Origin: Cryptomeria japonica
Taxonomy: Eukaryota; Streptophyta; Pinopsida; Cupressales; Cupressaceae
Reading direction: 5' to 3'
DNA: 64,000 bases
Assembly (NCBI RefSeq): GCF_030272615.1
Contig: NC_081410.1
Span: 502,534,442 to 502,598,441, forward strand
A model generated the notes under the pieces. The model was not told where the DNA came from and made no database searches. It saw only the letters and a list, made by a program, of their open reading frames with translations. Position 1 is the first letter of the stretch. The number at the start of each line of letters is the position of its first letter. Both the position numbers and the translations under genes were made by a program. Positions 1 through 9,950 of this stretch are shown here, in pieces.

Positions 1-1802
1 ATCAAATCTTGAATTTTACCCTTTAAAGCAAAACATTTTTCAGTATCATGCCCAGGTTGATGATGAAATTGACAAAAAGATTTGTTATCAAAATAGGGTG
101 AATTAATCTTTACAGGATCTATTTGCCTTATAGAAGGAAGAGTAAGCACATTTTGTTCCAATAACTTATTCATAATACTATGCAATGATTCATTCAAAGG
201 AGTAAACTTTCTTTCTTTCTTGAAAAACTTAGAAATAGGAGGCACACCTGATGCTGCATTCACATTGTTGTTGATGATGTGTCCATTGAATTTATTGGAC
301 TCTCTGTTCGGTTTAAACTTCCCAAATGGTTGTTGACTACTATCACCCTTATCACTCGGAGCCATAGGATGTGATTGTTCCATTTGACTCACAGTCAGTT
401 GATAATTGTGAAGAGTTGCGCACAACTGTTGGAAAGAAGTAAACTCAGAAAACAGGAGTTTGTCTCGAATATCTTTTTGTAAATTAGAAATAAAAATTCT
501 TTGAATATCATTGTCAGGCACTGGAAAAGCAATTTGAGCATACAAATGCTTATATCTACCAATGAAATCAGTCACTTTTTCTTTAACACCTTGTTTACAA
601 TGCATTAAATCAATCAAAGTAACTTTAGGACTTATATTGTTTTGAAATTGTTGAATGAAAGCATTTGCAAGTTGTTCGAAAGAAGAAATAGAATAGGAAG
701 GCAACGAGCAATACCATTGTAGGGCTTTGTCTCTTAATGTTCTAGTAAACAGTTTTGCAAGCAACCTTTGGTCATAAGCAAAATCAGTACATATTGTTTG
801 AAAGGTCTTAACATGTGTTAGAGGATCACCCTTACCATTATAAAGCTCCAAATGTGGAATTTCAACATGTTTAGGGGGAATAGCTCGAACAATGTCAAGA
901 GAAAGTGGGCTCGCAACATCAAATGTGGGCACACTAAACTTAGATTGATTCATAGAGGCAATTTGTTGCTGTAAAGAAGAGACAGTTTGTGCAAGATTGT
1001 TAATGGTCGCTTCAGTCGAAGAGTTCATATTAGATGTGTTAGATTGTGATGGAGGTGTTATGTTATTGAAAGAAGGTAGAGATTAAGGTGGTGGGACACT
1101 ATGATAGTTAGTCATAGGAGATGATTGGACAGGAGGAACACTACAAGGAGGAATGGAAAACGAATTGCCCCCTTGTGTCATGTTCATTTGTGGTGATATA
1201 ATAGGAACATTTATTGAAGGAATGAATGAAGAAGTCGGATTGAATGAAGGAAGAGGGTTGATTGAAGAAGAGGGATTTCCCCCATGACTAGTGATCATAG
1301 GAGGAATGTCTTGTATTGAAGTAGTCATTATGTTTGATGTAAAAGTAGGTATACTAGCAATAGAAGTCGTCAAAGGAATAGAATGATTGTCTTGAGTAGG
1401 AGGTTGTGTATAACCTAAGGTTTCAGCACAACTCTTCATAGGCATCACATTTGAATCCACAATGTGTGCAATACCATGCAAAATATCAATTCCATTCTTA
1501 TCACTTTGAAGCATACATTTTAGACCCTCAATTAAAGGAAGAGCTTGACTATCAGGGTATTCTTGAGACATCCATTGTCGAAAATCATCAAATTGATTAT
1601 CCAATTTCGAAAGTTGTTCTATAGAAACCTCATGGAGAGCTTCTTCATCATTAAGAGGACTAGAGGAATTACCCATGTCCTCGTTAAAAAGGCCATTCAA
1701 ATTAGGTTCCATCTCCTCAGTAATTAAACCTTGGAAGGACTTAATTCTAAGGCTTCGTCTAACGGGAATAGTGTAAGTAGCACTTATTGTCGTAAAACTC
1801 AT
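1..1802 (-). pseudogene. gag: TatA gag polyprotein, partial, one internal stop
   Basis: The ATG is at 1,802. The N-terminus resembles TatB gag (MSFTTIS...YTIPVRRS), followed by a Ser/Pro/Thr/Asn-rich stretch. A TAA stop sits at about 1,083. The same frame then appears open to the window edge and encodes a retrotransposon gag core (LAKLFTRTLRDKALQWY, then DFIGRYKHLYAQIAF near 560-480) and a C-terminal HDTEKCFALKGKIQDLI motif at the left edge. This motif is typical of plant Ty3/gypsy gag just before the protease. Gag forms the virus-like particle around the element RNA in the cytoplasm. No zinc knuckle is seen up to the edge. The stop makes this copy probably inactive unless it is read through. 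Confidence 0.85.
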
Positions 1803-2960
1803 GCACTAAAGAAGGAGAGAAGATTTTGAATTTTAGAGGTAGCAAATTTCAGTAAAATCAGCCAATCTTCTAGATTTAAGCTGTTAAATACAATCAGGAC
1901 AATCTCCCGAAATTTCGGAAAAAATGTCTGGGACCATGGCGCTCGGGGTGCACACGGTCCTCGCAACTTTTTTTGAAATTTGCAGGGATGAAAGTTATGA
2001 TGATTTTACAGCTAACCTGAAAAAATTGAGTGATTTTACGATCTGTAGATAGGCCAAATTAAAGTTGTAATCTCAAAATTGAACCCTACCCAGATTGTCG
2101 AAAAATGCAAAATTTGAATTTTGAAAAAGAGAGGGAAACTGAAACTTTGAATTTTATGATTTTAGAGGGAATGCTGAAAGCAATGCAAGTTTTGAAAATT
2201 AACAATTGACTCAATTTCACGCAAAATTCAATTTTGAAAGCAGAAATCAAAGTTGTTGTAATTAAGAACTTAATTTCAAAAGTCACAAATTGCAAAAATT
2301 TGAATAAATCACTGAAATTTCGAATGAATGATAACACACTTTTCAGATTTAGGACTGTAAGAAACACAATTTTGACACAAATTTCAATTTCAACAATTTT
2401 TGAATGATTAGAAGCCTCAATCCAAGCAATCGCTAGACCAACTTTGACTATAATTTTGAAGGTGTTAAAATTGATAAAATCAGCGAAAATTCTAGATTTT
2501 AGCAGAAAAATACAGTTAGATCTAGCTCCCGAAATTTCAGAAAAAATGATGGGGAAAATGGCGCTCGGAGTGCACACGGTCCTTGCAACTTTTTTCCAAA
2601 TTTTCAGGGATGAAAGATATTATGATTTTATTGCGGAATCCAAAGTTACAGCTGATTTGGAGATGTTTTGATTAGTGAAATTGTCGAACAAAGGTTGAAT
2701 CAAGAGGGTTTCAAAAATTAGGGTTTTGACACTTAACCACTTAATTTTCAAAATTAAAGCACAAATATGAATTGATAATTTGTAATAGAAGGGCAGATCT
2801 GAAACAAGCATTAACAATTAAACATTTCACAAGCTCAATTACTAAAAAGAAAATTTAGGGTTTTTATGCAATTAACCTCTAAAATTTGTAAAAGATCAAA
2901 CATGGAAATGTAATCAAGGGAGCCAATTTTTAGATCTAACTATGAATAATCAAAAAGGAT
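1803..2960 (-). other. TatA untranslated leader with an internal duplication
   Basis: This AT-rich leader lies between the primer-binding site and gag. A block of about 100 bases, with a GC-rich core around GGCGCTCGG..TGCACACGGTCC, occurs at about 1,911-2,007 and again at about 2,530-2,632. It is flanked each time by similar 'cgaaattt' and 'gatgaaag' sequence. The leader therefore carries a direct duplication about 620 bases apart. I see no coding content; short frames on either strand are chance. Confidence 0.6.
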
Positions 2961-2979
2961 GTTCACGTCGGGTTCACCA
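2961..2979 (-). other. TatA primer-binding site
   Basis: The minus strand reads TGGTGAACCCGACGTGAAC, three bases inside the LTR. The TGG start is the complement of a tRNA CCA end. TatB has the same site with one change at 25,823-25,837. I could not assign the tRNA. Confidence 0.75.
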
Positions 2980-3653
2980 AAATGTAAAGCGGAAAAATCG
3001 AACCCTAGTCGTTCTCCCCTCCCCAACTCCAAGGAGAGAGAAGGGAGATTCACTAGGGTTGATGGTTTTCACTTAGGAGGGACTTTACATTCAAAAGAGG
3101 GGTTGAAACCCAAAAGATCCAATCCCACGCAATGCAAGATTGGATTCTATATGAGTTTCAAGGGTTGTGATAGCAAGGATACCCTCTTTTGTAAAGAATG
3201 TGGATAGAATGATTAAGCTAGGAATGCATAGAAAGTGAGAAAGATTCGCTTATAAGCTGAGATAGGGATATGATATGAAGCTGCGGACCTGGAATTAGCA
3301 GTAAAATGTTGGGACGGTGCTGTTCTGCAAATTTGAGCGAAAGTTGACGAGACGATGGTGCCCGGCGTGCACACGGTCCTCCGAAAAATCTGCGAAACGA
3401 AGGGGGATCTGTTCGTCTCTGCACAAGGATTCCAGATCTTCAATTTCAGCCGCGTACCTGCAACCTACACACAGAAAAGCGAAGACGATTGGGGGGTTAG
3501 GGATTAGGGGTTTGCCCTTAGGTCAAACCCCAGTTTTGGAATTAACCAAGAAATGAGAAATTGTTGTAAATGTAAATGATTGTAATGTAAAACAAGTACT
3601 AGTACCTTGTTGTAAGAATGTTTGTATTCTTACATGTGAAGGTGTAGATGTTG

Positions 3654-3688
3654 TTGTATGTTGTATGTTGTATGTTGTATGTGGTATG
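3654..3688 (+). repeat. 7-bp minisatellite (ttgtatg), five units
   Basis: There are four exact ttgtatg units and one tggtatg unit, inside the TatA LTR downstream of its TATA box. TatB lacks this array, so it expanded locally. Confidence 0.85.
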
Positions 3689-3773
3689 TGATCTCCTCTT
3701 CAATGGTTGAATCCTTGTCTTGAATGCAACACTTGGCCTTGAATGGAGACTTAGAATGCTCAATTGCTTGAAG

Positions 3774-3813
3774 GAATGCTTGAATGCTTGAATGCTTGAA
3801 TGCTTGAACGTTT
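3774..3813 (+). repeat. 8-bp minisatellite (gaatgctt), five units
   Basis: There are four exact gaatgctt units and one degenerate gaacgttt unit within the TatA LTR. TatB has only scattered gaatgct/gaatact motifs at the matching place (about 26,610-26,640). Confidence 0.85.
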
Positions 3814-3890
3814 GAATATCGCTTCCGCGTCTTGTACACATATGTCCTTTCTCCTTTTTCATCTACCCCAAATGGGAGAGGAAAATGTAG

Positions 3891-3898
3891 TTTATATA
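3891..3898 (-). promoter_or_regulatory. TatA LTR TATA box
   Basis: The minus strand reads TATATAAA within 'gacaagTATATAAAct'. The same context (attgacaagTATATAAg) is found in the TatB LTR at 26,684-26,691. Conservation between two diverged LTRs supports a real core promoter. Confidence 0.7.
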
Positions 3899-4019
3899 CT
3901 TGTCAATTAGGGCTAATAGACTGATTTTTCCGACCCTGGGCCGACCAGGAAGTGTTATTTTCCAATTTGCAAACTTAAAGACCCGAAGCCCCATAGGAGA
4001 CCGGGCCCAAAATAGGGCC

Positions 4020-4113
4020 AGGGACCAAGGCGCTGGGCGCCATGGTCCTGGGGGACCAAGGCACTGGGCGCCCTAGTCCTGAAGGACCAGGGCGCTGGGC
4101 GCTCTGGTCCCAC
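4020..4113. repeat. GC-rich palindromic tandem repeat, three units of about 30 bp
   Basis: Three consecutive units of the form ggaccaAGGCGCtgGGCGCC..tggtcc sit in the U3 part of the TatA LTR. Each unit is nearly self-complementary and could form a hairpin. A related but divergent core recurs in the leader (about 1,931 and 2,555) and elsewhere in the LTR (about 3,356). Confidence 0.8.
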
Positions 4114-4282
4114 CTCCTAGGACAGCAGGGTGCAAGGAGGGATCAAGCAGGGTGCTGGAAAAATGCAGTTTTTGATGTCATGGACAAGTTTCAGGGTCTC
4201 TATTCAGGTTCTATGTTGCATCGCCATCGTGAAGACCCAAATGCAGTCGAAATTGCAAGTGTCACAATTTTAGGACGCTACA

Positions 4283-4602
4283 ACCCCAAAACAAGAGCCT
4301 CTAATATCCAGGGAGGCCCAGGCCACTCTGTTACATGGGGAGACACCCCTAGCCCTAATGTGAGTTTCCCACTTAGGGTTAATGAGGAGACCAACTCCAC
4401 CCTTTCCCTTAGGATGATTGGTGCATATTTTGATCGCATCTCTCCAAATAAGATCAAGTGTAGTGTCAAGGGAGAACTCAATGGATTTAAGCTCTTGAAG
4501 CATCAAAAAGTCTAGATGTTTATGACAATTCAGAAACCTTTTAATAACAAACTTCCTATCAAGTGACTCTAAGCCTCTAATATTCCATGAGATGTATTTC
4601 AT
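4283..4602 (-). pseudogene. LINE-A ORF2, N-terminal endonuclease fragment
   Basis: The ATG is at 4,602. The protein begins MKYISWNIRGLES and contains LMLQELK, which are the first two metal/catalytic motifs of the exonuclease-endonuclease-phosphatase fold used by L1 elements to nick target DNA. The frame continues through GVGLLINPKW until TatA interrupts it at 4,283. The rest of ORF2 is not in the window on this side. ORF2 starts 12 bases after the ORF1 stop, as in LINE-B. Confidence 0.9.
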
Positions 4603-4614
4603 GAGAACAAGGGA

Positions 4615-6331
4615 TTAAGAGGGACTGTTTGGGAGACCATTTTGATCTCCAGACTTTTTCTTATTCTTGGAACCAACAGGTCTGCCTTTCTTTTTAGCCA
4701 TGGAGGAACCTTTCATGAGGTCATCATCTTCCTCACTAAGCTTAGTTAGCTCATTTTTACCATCTGCAGTTTCTACAATGTTCGACCCAGGCACTTGGGA
4801 GCCTGGAAAGCCAAGGAGCATTGAGCTAGACTTAATGTCTTCTAGACCCTTATTAGCATAGACAACTTCAATAATATGGTTGTCCTCTATTTCATTTAGC
4901 ATAGATGTTGTCACAGGGTTGGAGGTGTTAAAATCAAGGGTAACTTCTGCAAATAATGAGAAATCAAATCGTTTGTGGGTCCCAGACCTGAGCATCATTT
5001 TCGCAGGATTATCACTCATGCTAGCATCACTAGCACCGCGATCTGACTTCTCTAAATTTTTAACCATATTTTTAACCAAGGAGGTGGTCGGAGTTTGTGA
5101 AGCATTTAATATGTCATCATTCGTTGCGATGGGGTATTTGCTAGTGGTTGTCAACTGATTGGCAATTTGATCACCAACTCGGATTTGATTCAAGGCGAGT
5201 TGCTGGGTATTCTTTCATCTTCACTTTCTTGATGTGACTGTTTGAAAATAGTTAGAAGGCGAACTCTCAGAAATTTTGGTGGGAACGGAAGTAGGGTTGA
5301 GGGGTTTGGTAGTGGAGTCAACATTCATTGGATTTAGTTCAACGGGGATGAGGCCAGGAGTCGAGCTTAAGGTGGGATTATCTTTAGGGTTAGTATTGTT
5401 TCCAATGGAATGAGGGTTGCTTGGGTTTGGGATCAACTCCTTATCGGTGCTAGGGTTTTCAGATGCTCCTGCTAGGTTAGTGTTATTCTTTTGCTTCTTG
5501 CGGTTAATGATTGGGTAGTTCTTCCGAAGATGCCCTTCTTTTTTGCACAAAAAATAGGCATTTAGTCCTCCAAGTATTTCAACAGGGCAAACAAACATTT
5601 CCTCACCAATGTTAAGGTTTAGAAGTGGAGGGATGATGACCCTAGGTTTGATGGAGATAAGTATTCTTGCATCAAGGTTAGGGACCAAATGCATTGTTTC
5701 ATCAACCCGAATTATTCTCCCAAATGTTTCCAATACTTGGGGAAGAAAATGCTAAAGGAAGGGAGGGACATCCTTAAGAATGACCCATCTAGGGCTTGAT
5801 AATGCAAGAACTTCCTCATTTGACGGCCTCTGAAGACTAGGCTAGGGCACGAAAGGAGGTGTTCCCGATAGTCCAGTATTGTCATTTAAGGATTTCAACT
5901 TCATATTCATGATTATTAAAAAAGATAATATAAAGACCTTTCTGGACTTGCCTACAAAATGAAATCTTAAGCCCTAATTTCAAATTCCAGAGATTATGAA
6001 ACCAATCATCTAGGAATTTCCTAGGCAGGCATTTCTCAATATTAACACAAGCAAAGAAAATGGCAGTATTGCTTAACCTAGATTTTTAGGAAACAATTTC
6101 CTTCAACATCTCATCATTTGGTGAAATGCAAAAAGAATTTGAGAGCATGGTAGGGCTCTTACCTTCCTCACTAGGTCATTTGCCTCTAGGAGTCTTAAAA
6201 AATCTTGCACTAGGGTGGACTCCATGAGCAGACGAAACAACGGTCTCAATAAAGGTTTTTTTTCGGTTGGAATGGACCTGATCAGCAGTGCTAGGGGAAT
6301 TAAAGGCACCACCATCTGACTCTGGTTCCAT
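4615..6331 (-). pseudogene. LINE-A ORF1 (DUF4283-like, zinc knuckle), broken
   Basis: The start is the ATG at 6,331 (MEPESDGGAF). The middle part (about 5,733-5,500) contains LVPNLDARILISIK, typical of the DUF4283-type RNA-binding region of plant LINE ORF1. A zinc-knuckle-like AYFLCKKEGHLRKNYP follows, where the first Cys is Tyr and the last Cys is also Tyr. The C-terminal third is polar and ends NSPS at 4,615. Stops include one near 6,092 ('tttttagg' against 'ttttttgg' in LINE-B) and two around 5,200. A frame change lies between the N-terminal part and the DUF4283 part. ORF1 coats LINE RNA; this copy is non-functional. Confidence 0.8.
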
Positions 6332-6817
6332 CAGAGGCCACAGATGGGTCACATGAATGACTAGGGAGGTGCGATTAAGGGTTAGGTTGAGATGCAGATC
6401 GAGTACGTTTGAATACCAGACAAAATTAAATCAAAGTAAATGCAGATTAATGAAAGCATGGAGATAAGAATTAAATAAAACTAAATGTAGATTAATGAAA
6501 GCACAGAGATAGGAAGGCAAACCACGTGGAGGAGATTATCTCCTCCACATCATTGCTGAGGTGTCCACATTGCTCATCTCAGGCTTTTCACTTCTGTAAA
6601 AGCCTTACATAGTTTCTCAATCCTGAAAAATTCGCAGTCCCAACTGAGCTGCTCTCTCTAAGCTTTCATAGACAATCTATCATTTCTTCTTCTAAAGATG
6701 ATTTATCATCTTGTTCAACCACATGAATGTCACTATTGTGCCCTAACGTTAATTGTCTTATTGCATTGCAATTAGGTCTATCATGTAGTGGTCACCATTT
6801 GGACGAGCAATAGATCT
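6332..6817 (-). other. LINE-A 5' UTR with a short tandem repeat
   Basis: This non-coding leader matches 59,533-60,018 of LINE-B. At about 6,437-6,516 it has two units beginning 'aatg(c/t)agattaatgaaag'. LINE-B has the same pair at about 59,640-59,716, so the repeat predates the duplication. It ends at the gypsy target-site duplication. Confidence 0.7.
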
Positions 6818-6822
6818 GCGAC
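6818..6822. repeat. Target-site duplication of gypsy G1, left copy (GCGAC)
   Basis: GCGAC here matches GCGAC at 12,785-12,789, just outside the other end of G1. At the LINE-B/G2 junction the same site reads GTGAC (60,019-60,023), one CpG-to-TpG change. Confidence 0.85.
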
Positions 6823-6927
6823 TGATGGGATGGGGTTGGGATAGCCTAGCCTAGTCTATGCTCCTGGATCCTCTCCCTAGATCACTTGGTGTTCTCCTCA
6901 CACCCTAGGGTCTCTAGGACTTCCTTT
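6823..6927 (-). repeat. G1 3' LTR remnant (last 105 bp)
   Basis: It matches 11,059-11,164 of the 5' LTR in the same orientation and is joined directly to integrase sequence at 6,928. It begins TGATGGGATGGGG on the plus strand, next to GCGAC. G2 carries the same remnant at 60,024-60,115 with a further 13-bp loss. Confidence 0.9.
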
Positions 6928-8298
6928 GATGGTTTGAGTGAAGTCTTCTGCTTGCCCACTCTTCATTTCCAAACTACCAAGGTCTCTCAACTCACATACT
7001 CCTCTAGGATGTCTACCATAGACAACCTCAAAAGGACTTCTACCAGTGGTTCTATTCACACTGTCATTATATGCATACTCTTCTTGAGAAATGATTAGGT
7101 CCCATGTATGGCCATATTCCTTAGTTAAACACCTTAACAAGTTACCTAACACCCTATTGATGACTTCAGTCTGACCATCTGTTTGTGGATGGTAAGCTGA
7201 GCTAAATGACAGATTGGTTCCTAGTCTCCTCCATAATGTTTGCCAAAAATGTCCCATGAACTTGTTGTCCCTATCTGAAACAATGCTTAAAGGGAGTCCA
7301 TGAATCCTAACAATCTCTTTGAAAAAGAGATGTGCAACATAGCTTGCATCATGTGTGGTCTTACATGGGATAAAATGACTCATTTTGGAAAATCTATCTA
7401 CTACCACATAGATGTTGTCCATACCTGTTTTTGTCTTGGGAAGTCCTACTACAAAGTCCATGCTTATACATTCCCAAGGTCTGTTAGGAACCAGTAATGG
7501 TTGATATAAACCTGCATTCCTTGATCCACCTTTGGCTCTTTGGCATACTCCACATTGTCCTACATATCTTTTCACATCCCTTGGCAACTTTGGCCAATAG
7601 TAGTACCTCTGCACTAAATCTAGGGTCTTATTAATCCCAAAGTGTCCACTCAAACTGCCATTATGTTTCTCTTGGATGAGGTTCTCCCTCATAGATCCTC
7701 TAGGTACACAGAACTGGTTACCCTTAAACAAGAGACCATTTTGGAGAGTGTAATATACATACTCACCATGGAAATGGTTCTCAAACTCTTTGCAAACATT
7801 GTAAGCTGTTGAAAAGTCTTCATCTCCTTCAAAGAGGTTCTTGAAACCTTCTATGCCTATGCTTTGCAATTGTAATTCTTGAACTGTCAACATCTTCCTT
7901 CTCAATGCATCTGCCACCCTCTTAAGTTGCCCCTTCTTATGTTTGATGGTGAAGGTGAAGGATTGGAGGTATTCCATCCATTTCAGATGCCTATTGCTTA
8001 GCTTCTCTTGAGTGTTTATGTGACTCAATGCCTGATTGTCTATGAACACTACAAATTCTTTTGGAAGTAGGTAATGCCTCCATTTTTTAAGAGACTGCAC
8101 TAATGCATATAACTCTAGGTCATAGGTTGAGTACTTCTTCTTTGCTTCATTAAGCTTCTCACTGAAAAATGCCACAGGTCTTCCCTCTTGACTCAACACA
8201 CCGCCTACTACAACTCCACTTGCATCACACTCCAAGGTGAATAGCTTATCAAATGTAGGTAGGATAAGGATAGGTTTTGTGGCTACTTCCTGTTTCAA
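6898..8298 (-). pseudogene. pol: G1 pol: RNase H and integrase, C-terminally truncated
   Basis: The RNase H part starts [16 protein letters not shown] and includes FIDNQAL. The integrase follows: a His/Cys zinc-binding region (GHFGINKTL..YYWPKLP..CGVCQRAK), then the DDE core with Asp in SMDFVVGLP, Asp in IVSDRDNKF and Glu in DGQTEVINR. The frame leaves genuine integrase after QAEDFTQTIK and ends inside the LTR remnant. The usual GPY/F-type C-terminal domain is therefore lost. A single-base loss near 8,297 (caaaattg against caacaattg in G2) separates this part from the RT frame. It copied and integrated the element when complete. Confidence 0.92.
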
Positions 8299-9950
8299 AA
8301 TTGAAATGCTTTGTCTACCTGCTCAGTCCATTTAAACTTAGTTTTCAAACCTCCCTTAATGGTTTCAAGGACTGGTGCACATATACCACTGAAATTCCTC
8401 ACAAATTTCCTATAGAATTGAGCTAATCCATGGAAACTTCTTACCTCAGTCCCTGTTTTAGGTGCAGGCCAATTCAAGATTGCCTCCACTTTGCTTGGAT
8501 CCATCTTCAAGGTTCCTTTGGACACCACAAATGCTAAGTAAACTAGCTCTTGCTTCAAGAAGTCACACTTCTCAAGGTTGATGGATAGTTTCTCCTCATG
8601 CAACCTTTCTAGAACTAACCTCAAATGCTCAAGGTGTTCTTCCTTGGTTCTGCTATAGATGAGAATGTCATCTAGGTACACCACCACAAATCTGCCTATG
8701 AAGTCTTTCAACACCTCATTCATCAACCTCGTGAAGGTTCTTGGACCATTAGTAAGACCAAATGGCATCACAAGCCAGTCATACAATCCATCTGTGGTTT
8801 TAAAAGCAGTCTTCCACTCATCACCCTCCTTAATTCTTATCTAGTGATAACCACTTTTAAGGTCTAGCTTGGTGAAATACATAGCCCCTCCTAAATAGTC
8901 CATTAGATCCTCTATTCTAGGAATAGGAAACCTATACCTTATGGTAATCCTATTGATTGCTCTTGAGTCAGTGCATAATCTCCACTTACCTCCTTTTTTT
9001 GATGCTAGCACTACCGGGACTGCACATCGGCTAATGCTCTTCTTAATCAGTCCTTGTTCCAATAACTCTTGCACTTGCCTTGCTACTTCCTTATTCTGAT
9101 CAGGTGTGAGCTTATATGCAACCTTGTTAGGTAAGGATGCACCGGGAACAAAATCTATTTGATGACTTATGGATCTTCTTGGTGGGAGTGTTGCAGGTGC
9201 TCCATCACTTGCTATGTCCTTATACTCTTGCAACATCTGCTTCACCTCCTTGGGTACTTCTTCCTGCAACTTGTCTTCTTCCTCCCTTGGATTCACAAAG
9301 ATGGCACACTTCACTATCTCCTCCTCATGTAGCAAACTCAAGAATTCCTTACCAGTAGCCATTAAAACACTAGGTGTTTTTGAAGTGCCTTCTTCATCCT
9401 CTATCAAAGACTGAATCTTGAAAGTCTTGTTGTTCTTCTTAAAGGATATGGAGTTCTCCTCTCCATCATAGATCACCTTCCTATCAAATTGCAAGGGTCT
9501 TCCTAGCAATAAGTGGCATGCATCCATAGGCAACACATCACAAAGGATCTTGTCCTTGTATCCTCCAATAGAAAACTCTACCCAAGTCTACTCATTGACT
9601 AGTACACTCTGTCCTTTGTTCAACCAAGTCACTTTGTAAGGATTGGTGTGGGGTATTCTTTTGATTTTCAACTTTCTCACTGCCTCTTCTGAGGTGATGT
9701 TGTCAGTTGAGCCTATATCAACTATCACCTTGCACACTTTACCAAGAACTTTGCATCTCACCCTAAACAATGCTCTCCTATGTTTGGGTTCCTCCTTAAC
9801 TGGCTGTCTGATCAAAATCCTATTGAACATCAGATTCTCACCAACTTCTGATTCAATCTGGTCCACATTCAGTGTCTTGTTGCTTGAAGAGTCTTCTTGT
9901 GCATAAACAACCCTCTTTCCACTATTTGATGAGGTAGGCTTGTCAGGACA
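8295..9950 (-). pseudogene. pol: G1 pol: aspartic protease and reverse transcriptase
   Basis: The protease region reads KVCKVIVDIGSTDNITSEEA; the expected D-S/T-G catalytic triplet is DIG here and DPG in G2. RT follows: [41 protein letters not shown] and the active-site [12 protein letters not shown], then FLKQELVYL and [12 protein letters not shown] stops interrupt at GYH*IRI (about 8,840) and NE*TWVEF (about 9,587). Both positions are Gln in the family and both stops are shared with G2. The frame is the same as gag, so the ancestor made one gag-pol polyprotein. Confidence 0.9.

Larger units (their letters stand above)
1..4282 (-). mobile_element. TatA: Tat/Ogre-like Ty3/gypsy LTR retrotransposon, 5' part
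   Basis: On the minus strand, reading from the right, there is an LTR (2,983-4,282), a primer-binding site, a leader of about 1.1 kb and a gag frame that runs off the left edge. Protease, pol and the 3' LTR lie outside the window if they exist. The LTR starts TGTAGCGTC and ends GCTTTACA on the minus strand, so it has TGTA...TACA ends. It is inserted in LINE-A: LINE homology to 57,496 onward resumes exactly at 4,283, while LINE-B is uninterrupted there. TatA therefore arrived after the LINE block was duplicated. TatB (20,102-26,993) is a relative. The Tat/Ogre placement is inferred from the gag C-terminal motif and the TatB protease region. Confidence 0.85.
2983..4282 (-). repeat. TatA 5' LTR (1,300 bp)
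   Basis: It is bounded by TGTA...TACA, with the primer-binding site on its left and the LINE target on its right. It aligns in blocks with the TatB 5' LTR (25,841-26,993), for example the 'tatacttgtcaattaggg' segment and the 'cttgaatgcaacac' segment. The matching target-site duplication is outside the window. Confidence 0.85.
4283..6817 (-). mobile_element. LINE-A, L1-type retrotransposon (5' part)
   Basis: This is the minus-strand L1-type LINE paralogous to LINE-B (57,496-60,018). It holds the start of ORF2 (endonuclease), all of ORF1 and part of the 5' UTR. ORF2 is cut at 4,283 by TatA. The 5' UTR is cut at 6,818 by gypsy G1 and continues at 12,790-13,088. Line-by-line comparison with LINE-B shows only a few differences per 60 bases. 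Confidence 0.9.

Noticed and set aside
3654-3813. CRISPR-like spacing of short repeats
   Set aside because: Units are 7-8 bp with no spacers; simple minisatellites in a plant LTR.
4042-4515. 157-codon plus-strand frame
   Set aside because: It spans the junction of the TatA LTR and LINE endonuclease and is antisense to both; chance frame in GC-rich repeats.
6823-6927. The gypsy LTR being only about 100 bp (TRIM-like)
   Set aside because: The 5' copy extends 1,726 bp to a matching target-site duplication, and the 105-bp piece is joined inside integrase without a polypurine tract.
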